Source: Fidelibacterota bacterium
GTDB taxonomy: Bacteria > Fidelibacterota > Fidelibacteria > Fidelibacterales > Fidelibacteraceae
Length of the DNA: 12,693 nucleotides
Reading direction: 5' to 3'
Assembly (NCBI GenBank): GCA_030629925.1
Contig: DAOVOB010000014.1
Location: 1 to 12,693, forward strand
Below are positions 1 through 6,424 of the stretch, piece by piece (positions within the stretch are counted from its first letter, which is position 1; every line of letters starts with the position of its first letter). The position numbers and the translations under genes are program-made. A model generated the notes under the pieces. The model saw only the letters and a program-made list of their open reading frames with translations. It made no database searches and had not been told where the DNA came from.

Positions 1-1153
1 GACCAAGGATATCCATGGCAATGGCAAAAATATCGTCACGTTCCACTGATTTATTCTTATCGGCAAGATCTTTTACTTTTTGCGTGACCTGTAGGGTCTG
101 TTCTGAGTCCAGGATATAACCTTCTTCTTCAAGAAGTGCAACAATGGCATGTTTACCACTATGTTTACCGATCACAATGTTCTCGCCTGACCAACCCACA
201 TCTTCAGAGTTCATGATCTCATAGGTAGCTTTGCTTTGAAGTACACCATGTTGATGAATGCCTGCTTCATGCGCAAATGCATTCAGCCCGACAATGGCTT
301 TATTTCTGGAAATGCTTAAACCCGTCAAATTAGAAACCAAACGACTGGTTTTGAACAATTCTTTTGTATTGATATGTGTATCTGCGTCGAAAAAGTCATT
401 ACGTGTCTTAAGATTCATGACCACTTCTTCAAGCGAAGCATTTCCGGCTCGCTCACCGATTCCATTTATACAACATTCCACTTGAGAAGCACCTTGTTTT
501 ACAGCTGCAAGAGAATTAGCAACCGCATTTCCAAGATCATTATGGCAATGCACACTTATTACAACATTATGCGCTTCGGGCACTTTTTCAAAAAGTGTTT
601 TAATGCGATCTCCAAATTCTTCAGGTTCAGTATATCCGACAGTATCGGGGATATTGATCGTGGTTGCGCCGGCTTCGATCACGGCGCGAACAACATCGCA
701 CATATATTCCAAGCTGGTGCGACCTGCATCTTCAGGTGAAAATTCCACGTCATCGCAATAGCTTTTTGCTCGTTTCACCGCATGAACGGCATCAGCAATG
801 ACCTCTTCTTTACTTTTTCGCAGTTTTTCATCTCGATGAATGGCTGAAGTTGCGATAAATGTATGAATACGAGGTTTCTTGGCATACTTAACAGCTTCCC
901 AGCAGCAATCAATGTCTTTGTCAACTGCACGTGCAAGTCCGCAGATCACGGGACCTTCAACCATTTGAGCGATCTTTTTAACCGCTTCAAAATCACCTGG
1001 CGATGCGATAGGGAAACCTGCTTCGATCACATCGACACCTAGTTTGGAAAGCTGCTCGGCGATCAATATCTTTTCTTTTACCGTCAGAGATGCACCGGGA
1101 CTTTGTTCACCATCCCGAAGGGTGGTATCAAAGATGAGAATGTTCTTGGACAT
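1..1153 (-). CDS. leuA: 2-isopropylmalate synthase, 3' end cut by the window
   Basis: Catalyses the first committed step of leucine synthesis, condensing acetyl-CoA with 2-oxoisovalerate. I translated the open frame from the ATG at 1151-1153 to the left edge: 384 codons without a stop. Seen: the N-terminal [12 protein letters not shown] motif that starts the HMGL-like TIM barrel (residues about 9-20), an [13 protein letters not shown] segment near residue 90, the metal-binding HCHNDLG motif near residue 200, and GIGERAGNA shortly after. The HTFIATS segment and the overall match favour LeuA over homocitrate or citramalate synthase. The C-terminal leucine-binding regulatory domain expected in a protein of about 500 residues would lie outside the window. 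A purine-rich AAGGGAAAG precedes the ATG by a few bases. It lies 100 bp after queC and may have its own promoter. Confidence 0.95.
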   Translation of the reverse strand, partial: MSKNILIFDTTLRDGEQSPGASLTVKEKILIAEQLSKLGVDVIEAGFPIASPGDFEAVKKIAQMVEGPVICGLARAVDKDIDCCWEAVKYAKKPRIHTFIATSAIHRDEKLRKSKEEVIADAVHAVKRAKSYCDDVEFSPEDAGRTSLEYMCDVVRAVIEAGATTINIPDTVGYTEPEEFGDRIKTLFEKVPEAHNVVISVHCHNDLGNAVANSLAAVKQGASQVECCINGIGERAGNASLEEVVMNLKTRNDFFDADTHINTKELFKTSRLVSNLTGLSISRNKAIVGLNAFAHEAGIHQHGVLQSKATYEIMNSEDVGWSGENIVIGKHSGKHAIVALLEEEGYILDSEQTLQVTQKVKDLADKNKSVERDDIFAIAMDILG

Positions 1154-1253
1154 AGCTTTCCCTTTTATTTTGTTTATTATCTAAATTTTTCAATGGTTGT
1201 ATCCGATCATTAATGATATTCATTAGCTTAAACTCCGTTGTGGTAGAGTCGTG
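1154..1253 (-). promoter_or_regulatory. leuA upstream region with 12-bp perfect palindrome
   Basis: This 100-bp gap between the queC stop and the leuA start contains ATCATTAATGAT at 1206-1217, a perfect 12-bp palindrome about 35 bp upstream of the leuA ATG. A GATAAT sequence suitable as a -10 box lies between the two on the minus strand, but I found no convincing -35 partner. The position would suit an operator or promoter for leuA. This is inference from symmetry and position only, and an AT-rich 12-mer palindrome can occur by chance. No terminator with a U-run was seen after queC. Confidence 0.3.
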
Positions 1254-1919
1254 CTATTCGTCTAGTAGTAGGAAGTTTTCGAATCCCTTTTTTCTTAGGA
1301 TACAGGCCGGGCATTCGCCACAGCCATAACCCCAGGGATGTAAAGTAGAATGATCACCGATATAACAGGTGTGAGAATGCTTAATGATCTCGTTCATAAC
1401 GCCCAAACGATCGCTGAGAGCCCATATTTCAGCCTTGCTCATAGATTGCAGGGGTGCGCAAATATTAAGGTCATAATCCAAACCTTTGGATAATGAATCT
1501 TGCATGGAGGAGATAAAATCTATACGACAATCGGGATATCCGGAATAATCGGCATCATTGACACCGATAATAATATCTTTAATACCTCTTTTATAAGCCA
1601 AAGAAGCAGCTAAGGTCAGAAAAACGATATTTCTGCCGGGGACAAAGGTGTTCGGCAGATCATTTTTACCCGTTTCAATCGTAATATCATCGATCATGGC
1701 TGTGCCGCCAATTTCTTTGAATGCGGAAACATGCAATTCATGAAGTTTGATGTTTTCTTTTTCAGTAACGTACTTAACGCTATCGTATTCAACACGATTG
1801 CGTTGTTCATAATGAAAGAACACGGCTTCTACCGCGGCAAATTCCTTCAGCGCCCAATGGATACAGGTGCTGGAATCTTGTCCGCCGGAAAAAAGGACCA
1901 ATGCCTTTCTTGTTTGCAT
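1254..1919 (-). CDS. queC: 7-cyano-7-deazaguanine (preQ0) synthase QueC
   Basis: ATP-dependent enzyme converting 7-carboxy-7-deazaguanine and ammonia to preQ0, the precursor of queuosine and related 7-deazaguanines. The 221-residue length is normal for the family. Seen: the PP-loop SGGQDSS at residues 11-17, VPGRN at 93-97, DYSGYPDCR at 124-132, and the C-terminal zinc site with C185, C200, C203 and C206 in the GCGECPAC context. All expected ligands are present. Its ATG shares one base with the queE stop (TAATG at 1917-1921), so translation is probably coupled. It is the last gene of the queD-queE-queC cluster, which carries the three consecutive steps after GTP cyclohydrolase. folE, queF, tgt and queA are not in the window. 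Confidence 0.96.
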   Translation of the reverse strand: MQTRKALVLFSGGQDSSTCIHWALKEFAAVEAVFFHYEQRNRVEYDSVKYVTEKENIKLHELHVSAFKEIGGTAMIDDITIETGKNDLPNTFVPGRNIVFLTLAASLAYKRGIKDIIIGVNDADYSGYPDCRIDFISSMQDSLSKGLDYDLNICAPLQSMSKAEIWALSDRLGVMNEIIKHSHTCYIGDHSTLHPWGYGCGECPACILRKKGFENFLLLDE

Positions 1920-2539
1920 TATTTTACCCCGATCGCCTTATGGGTCTGAAAGGTTAAACGCCATTCAGGATGTTTCAGAATATATCGATAACAATATTGA
2001 GCAATATTTGAGGAAAAGAAATCAGCTGTGTGTGATCCGATTGCTTTATCATGAGTCGGATTCTTGGGGGAAATAAACTTATGTTCAGACTCAATTCCAT
2101 AAGTTTCCGGAATTTCATCTATTCCAAGCAGGACCTTCAGTTCATTGCATTTTTTCAGCTTCAATTTATCATTTTTTGGAGATAAGGTGATCCAATCAAA
2201 AAGATCATGCTTAGGTAAATACATGCCATTTGTCTCAACTGCAATATAAAAATCTTCAGCTTTAAGAGCTTCCACAAGTTCAGTGGTATCATTCATTAGC
2301 GGTTCACCACCGGTTAAAACAACAAAGTTCGTTTTATAATCTCTAATATTAGCCATGATCTCCGCAACACTCATATCAATACCAGTTAGGAACTCGGTAT
2401 CACAAAAATCACATCGTAAATTACATTCCGCAAAGCGTATAAATATGGCCGGTTTACCCGCCCAAAATCCTTCAGCTTGATAGCTGTAAAATATTTCGTT
2501 TACTTTGTATAAACTGCTTTGCTGCTTGGCGTTTCCCAT
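1919..2539 (-). CDS. queE: 7-carboxy-7-deazaguanine synthase QueE (radical SAM)
   Basis: Radical-SAM ring-contraction enzyme turning 6-carboxytetrahydropterin into 7-carboxy-7-deazaguanine; it needs a 4Fe-4S cluster, SAM and Mg2+. The 206-residue protein shows the CX3CX2C cluster motif with C39, C43 and C46 (CNLRCDFCDT), TGGEP at 76-80 for SAM binding, ETNG at 102-105, SPK at 120-122, and a C-terminal QTHK motif near residue 200. The ATG at 2537-2539 lies inside queD, giving a 40-bp overlap. No other usable start codon precedes the conserved VNEIFYSYQAEG segment, so this start is favoured despite only a weak CAGG-type ribosome site. The usual QGEG near the N-terminus reads QAEG here. It overlaps queC by one base. 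Confidence 0.95.
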   Translation of the reverse strand: MGNAKQQSSLYKVNEIFYSYQAEGFWAGKPAIFIRFAECNLRCDFCDTEFLTGIDMSVAEIMANIRDYKTNFVVLTGGEPLMNDTTELVEALKAEDFYIAVETNGMYLPKHDLFDWITLSPKNDKLKLKKCNELKVLLGIDEIPETYGIESEHKFISPKNPTHDKAIGSHTADFFSSNIAQYCYRYILKHPEWRLTFQTHKAIGVK

Positions 2540-2895
2540 ATTGCAACCTGTTTTATCATTAATCCTGCATTTTCAAGACGATCTGAACACCATTTACAGA
2601 GATTTTCTGCGGTGGGCTCATATGGAAAGATCACATGATGCAATTCCATAGGAAAATTCTTCATCAGGAGATCATCTTTTTCGTAGATCACCGTCGCATG
2701 ATCCAGTATATCAACAACCTGTTCCATAATAATGCTTTTCAAATCATTAAAATCAATGACCATGCCATTATCATCTTCATCACCTTGGACTGTTACTTCC
2801 AATTTATAAGTATGCCCATGCAGGTTCCAGCATTTGCCTTTATGGAAGCTCAAACGGTGAGCCATATCGAAGCTAAAGATCTTTGTAAGTTCCAC
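2500..2895 (-). CDS. queD: 6-carboxytetrahydropterin synthase QueD
   Basis: Converts 7,8-dihydroneopterin triphosphate to 6-carboxy-5,6,7,8-tetrahydropterin, the first queuosine-specific step. The 131-residue protein fits the T-fold family. Seen: the zinc histidines H13 (in FDMAHRL), H26 and H28 (NLHGHTY), catalytic C22 four residues before the HGH motif, DHATV at 65-69, PTAENL at 94-99, and the pterin-anchoring E111 in the WETPSS tail. The CXXXHGH spacing marks the QueD type rather than eukaryotic PTPS. The start is GTG at 2893-2895, chosen because AGAGGA sits 7 nt upstream. The 3' end overlaps queE by 40 bp. A good promoter candidate lies about 30 bp upstream, so this gene probably heads the que operon. 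Confidence 0.95.
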   Translation of the reverse strand: MELTKIFSFDMAHRLSFHKGKCWNLHGHTYKLEVTVQGDEDDNGMVIDFNDLKSIIMEQVVDILDHATVIYEKDDLLMKNFPMELHHVIFPYEPTAENLCKWCSDRLENAGLMIKQVAIWETPSSKAVYTK

Positions 2896-2922
2896 TTGTG
2901 TGTCCTCTTTATTTTCCGTCGG

Positions 2923-2951
2923 AAGATATTACATTAAGAACCAAGAGTCAA
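2923..2951 (-). promoter_or_regulatory. Candidate sigma-70-like promoter for queDEC
   Basis: On the minus strand TTGACT (2946-2951) is followed after exactly 17 bp by TATCTT (2923-2928), matching 5/6 and 4/6 of the sigma-70 -35 and -10 consensus. Initiation would fall near 2916, about 20 nt before the queD GTG. That leaves no room for a preQ1 riboswitch in the leader. The -35 box lies inside the 7-bp repeat tract at 2936-2970. This call rests on motif match and position. Confidence 0.5.
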
Positions 2952-2970
2952 GAACCAAGAATCAAGATAT
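2936..2970. repeat. Degenerate 7-bp tandem repeat, five units
   Basis: Five consecutive heptamers are seen: AAGAACC, AAGAGTC, AAGAACC, AAGAATC, AAGATAT. The last units also form an 8-bp inverted repeat (AATCAAGA at 2960-2967 with TCTTGATT at 2974-2981, 6-nt loop). There is no U-run, so it is not an obvious terminator. The tract supplies the -35 box of the candidate queD promoter. It is part of the 2896-3206 gap, which holds no credible gene. Confidence 0.7.
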
Positions 2971-3004
2971 TCTTCTTGATTATCAACCATCAACTCTTTT
3001 GCTT

Positions 3005-3044
3005 TTCAACAATTCAACTCTTAAACTCTTAAACTTTAAACCTC
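3005..3044. repeat. Degenerate 8-bp tandem repeat (TYMAACNN type)
   Basis: Successive octamers read TTCAACAA, TTCAACTC, TTAAACTC, TTAAACTT, then TAAACCTC with a one-base slip. The plus strand is nearly G-free across the tract. Similar octamers occur at 4633-4729, 7146-7177 and 7293-7322 in this window. It does not code and its function is unknown. Confidence 0.65.
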
Positions 3045-3095
3045 TCCTTCGCCACCCCGAAGTTTCGGGGACGGAGAGCAAGCTTTACGCCTCTA
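3042..3095. repeat. GC-rich palindromic segment, possible dispersed-element relic
   Basis: CCCCGAAGTTTCGGGG at 3055-3070 is a near-perfect palindrome, with an outer CTCTCC (3042-3047) complementary to GGAGAG (3073-3078). It is GC-rich amid AT-rich repeats. Its CTTCGCC...CCGA...TTCGG pattern resembles the element at 12630-12693, though more weakly than that element resembles the one at 7191-7251. It could fold as a stem-loop at the end of the lysC message, but no U-run follows, so I do not call a terminator. Confidence 0.4.
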
Positions 3096-3101
3096 ATCCT
3101 A

Positions 3102-3206
3102 TACACCTTCTCACCTTCTTCTCCTACACCTTCTCGCCTTACACCTTCTCGCCTTACACCTTCTCACCTTCTTACCCTCTTACCCTACACCTTCTCACCT
3201 TATACC
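3102..3206. repeat. Mixed 7/8-bp tandem repeat tract abutting the lysC stop
   Basis: Five copies of the 15-mer TACACCTTCTCRCCT are seen at 3102-3116, 3125-3139, 3140-3154, 3155-3169 and 3186-3200. Each breaks into a heptamer TACACCT and an octamer TCTCRCCT. Extra octamers fill the gaps: TCTTCTCC at 3117-3124 and TCTTACCC twice at 3170-3185. The tract runs up to the lysC stop codon. A lysC transcript would carry the purine-rich complement, full of GAGAAGGTG motifs that resemble ribosome sites but precede no gene. Confidence 0.85.
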
Positions 3207-4577
3207 TTATTTCACGTATTCATCATGAATTGCCCTGATCGTTGCAGCTCTATCATATTTTTTAACGATAAAATATGCCGCAACGGGAGATGCACCGACT
3301 GAAATGATCTCGATATTAATACCTTTTAGTGAAACAGCTGTGAAAATACGACCTGCCAGTCCGACTTTTTTCATGATACCATTACCAACGGCAGCGATCA
3401 CAGATATATCATCTTCAGCAATGATCTCACTTACAGCATGAAGCTCAAGATCTTTCACAAGATCTGCTGATTTTTTAAGATGTGACATTTCGATCAGAAT
3501 ATTTATAGTGGTTTGCGATGTGATCACGGATTTTATATTAATACCTGCGTGATCCATTGCCGAACTGACCTTGGATAGAATACCGGGCTTATTACCGATA
3601 CCTGCACCTTTTAATTTTAAAATACCAATGTCATCCGAAAAAGTAACACTCTTGATCACATCATCATGTACATCCGATGCATGTTGAATGCTGGTTAATG
3701 GATGAGAAAGATCTTCAATTGTCGCAATATTAAAAATTCTTATGGGAATACCTGCTTCGCGTAATGGTTCTACTGTCCGCGGATGCAATATCTTTGCACC
3801 AAAATATGAAAGTTCAGCCGATTCCATGTAACTGAGTTTTTCAATGCGCTGCGGACTATCGACATAACGCGGATCGCCGCTCAGAAAGCCATCGACATCC
3901 TTGAATAGATCCAAGGAGGAAGCATTGATACATTTTGCAATGGCTGCTGCTGAATAGTCACTGCCACCACGTCCCAATAAGGTTGTTTTACCTTCTGAAG
4001 ATACCCCATAAAAGCCTGGAACTATGACGATTTTTTTACCTTTGATCGCTTTTTTGACATTATTCCCGGTCAGATCAAAATCAACGGTCGCGTTGCCAAA
4101 CTCACCATCCGTGAGTAAACCCAGTTCTTTAGGTAGAATTTCTTCAGCATCTACTTTAAAGTAGTTTAAAATGCCTGTTAACATTAAAGCTGATAAACGT
4201 TCGCCATAACTTAAGATCGTATCATTGACAAATGCCGGTGTATCGCCAAAAAAATTAACTCCCTGAAGATAGCGCTTCAGCTTTTTTACACGGGTTTTAA
4301 CGGCTTCGTATATTTCATCGCGAATTAAAGCATCATCAACCACTTCATCAAGGGTTTCTTTCTTTAAAGCTAATAGCAAATCGGTCAATTCAGTAATCGC
4401 GGACTCGTCACTTTTTACTTTCTCAAGCGCATTAACTAAAATATCTGTCACACCATAAAAAGCGGAAACAACGATCACTAATGAGGAATCATACTTCCCG
4501 ATCACATTCACGATACGAAGAATATCATCTTTTTTCTTTAAATTTGAACCGCCAAATTTTAATACATGGTATGGCAT
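3207..4577 (-). CDS. lysC: Monofunctional aspartate kinase with two ACT domains
   Basis: Phosphorylates aspartate at the head of the lysine, threonine and methionine pathways. The 456-residue protein begins with the kinase motif KFGGS (K7-S11). It continues with GERLSA at 125-130, GRGGSDYSA at 202-210, KDVDGFLSGDPR at 226-237 and FGAKILHPR at 259-267. The C-terminal region from about residue 318 holds two ACT domains, which suggests feedback control by an amino acid; which one cannot be read from the sequence. No homoserine dehydrogenase domain follows, so it is not a ThrA fusion. It resembles the ThrA/LysC class rather than the shorter alpha/beta Bacillus type. AAAGGG lies about 9 nt before the ATG. 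I found no lysine riboswitch core upstream. The symbol lysC is by family; lysine sensitivity is not shown. Confidence 0.93.
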   Translation of the reverse strand: MPYHVLKFGGSNLKKKDDILRIVNVIGKYDSSLVIVVSAFYGVTDILVNALEKVKSDESAITELTDLLLALKKETLDEVVDDALIRDEIYEAVKTRVKKLKRYLQGVNFFGDTPAFVNDTILSYGERLSALMLTGILNYFKVDAEEILPKELGLLTDGEFGNATVDFDLTGNNVKKAIKGKKIVIVPGFYGVSSEGKTTLLGRGGSDYSAAAIAKCINASSLDLFKDVDGFLSGDPRYVDSPQRIEKLSYMESAELSYFGAKILHPRTVEPLREAGIPIRIFNIATIEDLSHPLTSIQHASDVHDDVIKSVTFSDDIGILKLKGAGIGNKPGILSKVSSAMDHAGINIKSVITSQTTINILIEMSHLKKSADLVKDLELHAVSEIIAEDDISVIAAVGNGIMKKVGLAGRIFTAVSLKGINIEIISVGASPVAAYFIVKKYDRAATIRAIHDEYVK

Positions 4578-4632
4578 TTCAAAGCACCCTTTAGTTTTAA
4601 ATAATTATTGCATTTCAATCAAGTAATTAAAC

Positions 4633-4729
4633 TGGTTTAGATGTTTAGCGGTTTAGGAGTTTAGGTTATGAAAAATCATTGTTTTTCTATGTGCAATCTA
4701 AACCTCTAAACTTCTAACCTCCTAAACTA
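4633..4729. repeat. Head-to-head arrays of 8-bp repeats upstream of lysC
   Basis: Four units of NNGTTTAG occupy 4633-4664 (TGGTTTAG, ATGTTTAG, CGGTTTAG, GAGTTTAG). Four units of the complementary type CTAAACNN occupy 4698-4729 (CTAAACCT, CTAAACTT, CTAACCTC, CTAAACTA). A 33-bp spacer separates them. The arms are complementary in register through the GTTTAG/CTAAAC cores, so DNA or RNA could form an imperfect stem of about 32 bp. The structure ends about 55 bp before the lysC start and would lie in the lysC leader if transcription begins further upstream. Its role is unknown. Confidence 0.8.
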
Positions 4730-4758
4730 TATTTTAAACGCTTTCAATTATCACTTAA

Positions 4759-4798
4759 CTATAACCTCTTTTTAAAGTATTAATTTTATTGGTTATAG
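4759..4798. repeat. 8-bp inverted repeat, CTATAACC / GGTTATAG
   Basis: CTATAACC at 4759-4766 and its exact complement GGTTATAG at 4791-4798 are separated by 24 AT-rich bases. It lies just after the tRNA-Asn terminator and about 180 bp upstream of lysC. It could be an operator or stem-loop for lysC. Only the symmetry supports this. Confidence 0.35.
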
Positions 4799-4827
4799 AA
4801 AAAAGCCGACAGAGTTCTGCCTGCTTT
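4799..4827 (-). terminator. Rho-independent terminator after tRNA-Asn
   Basis: On the minus strand AAAGC-A-GGCAG, loop AACT, CTGTC-G-GCTTT is followed directly by further T (six in a row at 4799-4804). This gives two 5-bp stems flanking an A/G mismatch, with one G-U pair. It begins 3 nt after the tRNA discriminator base, so it most likely ends the tRNA transcript and separates it from lysC. Confidence 0.75.
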
Positions 4828-4829
4828 AG

Positions 4830-4901
4830 CTGGGACGGAGGGATTCGAACCCCCAATAACCTGATTAACAGTCAGGCGCCTTGCCGTTAGACGACATCCC
4901 A
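4830..4901 (-). tRNA. tRNA-Asn (GTT anticodon)
   Basis: The full cloverleaf can be drawn. The 7-bp acceptor pairs TGGGATG with CGTCCCA (one G-U). The short D arm is GTC/GGC with a 9-nt loop containing GG. The anticodon arm is CCTGA-CTGTTAA-TCAGG with anticodon GTT, then a 5-nt variable loop. The T arm is GGGGG-TTCGAAT-CCCTC. The discriminator is G at 4830. CCA is not encoded. The body, with a T1-A72 first pair and a GTCTAACGGCAAGGC-like D region, looks more like many bacterial tRNA-Gln genes than common tRNA-Asn, but the anticodon is unambiguous. It lies about 160 bp after hisIE and has its own terminator. Confidence 0.95.
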
Positions 4902-4913
4902 TGTTATTAATCG

Positions 4914-4951
4914 TTTGCAATATGCAACTTATTCCGTTATTTTGCAATATG
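4914..4951 (-). promoter_or_regulatory. Candidate tRNA-Asn promoter within an 11-bp direct repeat
   Basis: TTTGCAATATG occurs at 4914-4924 and again at 4941-4951. On the minus strand this gives TTGCAA (4942-4947), 17 bp, CATATT (4919-4924), each 4/6 of the sigma-70 boxes, with initiation about 11 nt before the tRNA 5' end. The repeat itself is clear. The promoter role is inference, and read-through from the his operon is also possible. Confidence 0.35.
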
Positions 4952-5013
4952 TATTTAATATATTTCTTTATATTGTTGTCATTTATTGTATTTTTCTTGC
5001 TATTTTTCATAAT

Positions 5014-5059
5014 ACAACACCGGCTTGCAGTTGGAAATGGCCATTTATACCGGTATTAT
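5014..5059 (-). other. Stem-loop just after the hisIE stop codon
   Basis: On the minus strand ATAATACCGG (5059-5050) pairs with CCGGTGTTGT (5023-5014) over 10 bp including two G-U pairs, around a 26-nt loop. The loop contains most of AAATGGCCATTT (5035-5046), a perfect 12-bp palindrome. It starts 3 nt after hisIE. Position suggests 3'-end protection or weak termination of the his message. There is no U-run, so I do not call an intrinsic terminator. Confidence 0.4.
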
Positions 5060-5062
5060 TCA

Positions 5063-5656
5063 TTATTTATGTCGATTCTTTAGAGTCAAATTAATATCTT
5101 TCAGACTGATATCACGGGCCGACATAAGAACTAATAGATGATAGATCAAGTCTGATATCTCCTCTTTTAGAAGTTCTTTATTATTTACCATGGCTTCAAT
5201 AACCACTTCAATTGCTTCTTCACCGACTTTTTGAGCTATTCTTGAAATACCCCTTTCAAAAAGTTTGTTTGTATATGAACTTGATGATGGGTTTGCTTTA
5301 CGTTCTGCTATGATTTTTTCTAGTTCATTAATGAAATAGGTGAAATCCTGATTCGTATCTCCAAAACACGTATCAGCACCGGTATGGCAGACCGGACCCT
5401 CTGGTAATGCCTTAACTAGTAAGGTATCACCGTCGCAATCTACACTGATAGAGACCAGATCGAGAAAATTCCCCGAACTCTCCCCTTTTGTCCAAAGTGT
5501 TTCCCGTGAACGACTGTAAAATGTGACTTTTTTTGTCTCTAAGGTTTTTTGATAAGCTTCTTCGTTCATATAGCCTAGCATTAAAACCTTATTGCTTCGC
5601 TCATCTTGGACAATTGCGGGGACTAAACCATTACCTTTTTTAAAATCAATATTCAT
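5063..5656 (-). CDS. hisIE: Bifunctional phosphoribosyl-AMP cyclohydrolase / phosphoribosyl-ATP pyrophosphatase
   Basis: Carries out steps two and three of histidine synthesis: pyrophosphohydrolysis of PR-ATP (C-terminal HisE half) and ring opening of PR-AMP (N-terminal HisI half). The protein has 197 residues. HisI spans about 1-105, with the metal motif DCDGD at 73-77 and the zinc cysteines C74, C90 and C97 (GPVCHTGADTCF). HisE spans about 106-197, with KVGEEAIEVVIEA near 133-145 and the EISDLIYHLLVLM helix. All expected metal ligands are visible. AGAGGA lies 4 nt before the ATG, and only 9 nt separate it from the hisF stop. It is the last gene of the operon. Confidence 0.96.
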   Translation of the reverse strand: MNIDFKKGNGLVPAIVQDERSNKVLMLGYMNEEAYQKTLETKKVTFYSRSRETLWTKGESSGNFLDLVSISVDCDGDTLLVKALPEGPVCHTGADTCFGDTNQDFTYFINELEKIIAERKANPSSSSYTNKLFERGISRIAQKVGEEAIEVVIEAMVNNKELLKEEISDLIYHLLVLMSARDISLKDINLTLKNRHK

Positions 5657-5665
5657 ATTTTCCTC

Positions 5666-6424
5666 TTATTTCATCCTTACGGGTATCTTGTTAGCGTTTA
5701 AATATTTCTTTAATTCGGGTATAGGAATTTCACCAAAATGAAAAATGCTGGCTGCCAGGGCCGCATCGGCTTTCCCATTTTCGAATACATCTACAAAATG
5801 TTCACATGTCCCTGCACCTCCGGAGGCAATAACCGGGACCGGGACACTTTCGGATACAGCTTTGGTGATCTCCAAAGCAAATCCGTCCTTTGTTCCGTCA
5901 TGATCCATGGAAGTCAGGAGTATCTCCCCCGCTCCTCTGCCTACCGCTTCTTTTACCCAGAGAAGGGTCTCACGATCCGTGGGAGTTCTTCCACCATCAA
6001 GGTGTACTCGGGATATAAAATCATATTGCTTACAATCGACGGCCAAAACAACACATTGTGAGCCAAAACGACCGGCTAGTTTATCTATAAGACTTGGATT
6101 ACGAACTGCAGCCGAATTAACGGTGATTTTATCAGCACCGGCATCAAGAAGTCTCGCAACATCATCTTCATTTTTTATTCCACCACCTACAGTGAAGGGT
6201 ATGTTGATATTATGAGCTATCTTTTCAACCAATTCGGCAAAAGTACGTCGATCTTCGATCGTTGCAGTAATATCCAAGAAGGTGAGTTCATCGGCGCCGG
6301 ATCGCGCATAAAGTCTGGCCAATTCAACCGGATCGCCCACCTGGCGGATCTGTTCAAATTTAACGCCCTTAACGGTTTGACCGTCTTTGATATCCAAACA
6401 AGGTATAATGCGTTTCGTTAACAT
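5666..6424 (-). CDS. hisF: Imidazole glycerol phosphate synthase, cyclase subunit HisF
   Basis: Uses ammonia from HisH and PRFAR to form imidazole glycerol phosphate and AICAR. The 252-residue TIM barrel shows catalytic D11 in CLDIKDG and D130 in AVDCK, the phosphate-binding GGGIK at 80-84, GGRTPTD at 144-150, D176 in MDHDGTKDG, and ASGGAG at 200-205. Length and catalytic residues are normal. Its ATG lies inside the end of hisA, a 7-bp overlap covering the hisA stop, so translation is likely coupled. The HisH partner is encoded two genes upstream. Confidence 0.97.
   Translation of the reverse strand: MLTKRIIPCLDIKDGQTVKGVKFEQIRQVGDPVELARLYARSGADELTFLDITATIEDRRTFAELVEKIAHNINIPFTVGGGIKNEDDVARLLDAGADKITVNSAAVRNPSLIDKLAGRFGSQCVVLAVDCKQYDFISRVHLDGGRTPTDRETLLWVKEAVGRGAGEILLTSMDHDGTKDGFALEITKAVSESVPVPVIASGGAGTCEHFVDVFENGKADAALAASIFHFGEIPIPELKKYLNANKIPVRMK

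Noticed and set aside
258..739. Two plus-strand open frames opposite leuA
   Set aside because: They are antisense shadows of leuA, whose reading frame and motifs are clear on the minus strand.
2896..2922. preQ1 riboswitch before queD
   Set aside because: The candidate promoter leaves a leader of only about 20 nt and no preQ1 motif is seen.
2960..2981. Terminator between lysC and queD
   Set aside because: The 8-bp hairpin has no U-run on either strand and arises from the heptamer repeat.
2936..3206. CRISPR array
   Set aside because: Repeat units are 7-15 bp with no unique spacers of constant length, and no cas gene is present.
2900..3238. Plus-strand open frame of 112 codons between queD and lysC
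   Set aside because: Its C-terminal half is translated tandem repeat (SPYTFSPYTFSP), it overlaps the lysC end, and no ribosome site or family motif is seen.
4578..4830. Lysine riboswitch upstream of lysC
   Set aside because: I could not find the conserved lysine riboswitch core; the structure present is the octamer-repeat stem.
4786..5010. Minus-strand open frame of 74 codons
   Set aside because: It runs through tRNA-Asn and its terminator; the apparent protein is an artefact of the tRNA sequence.
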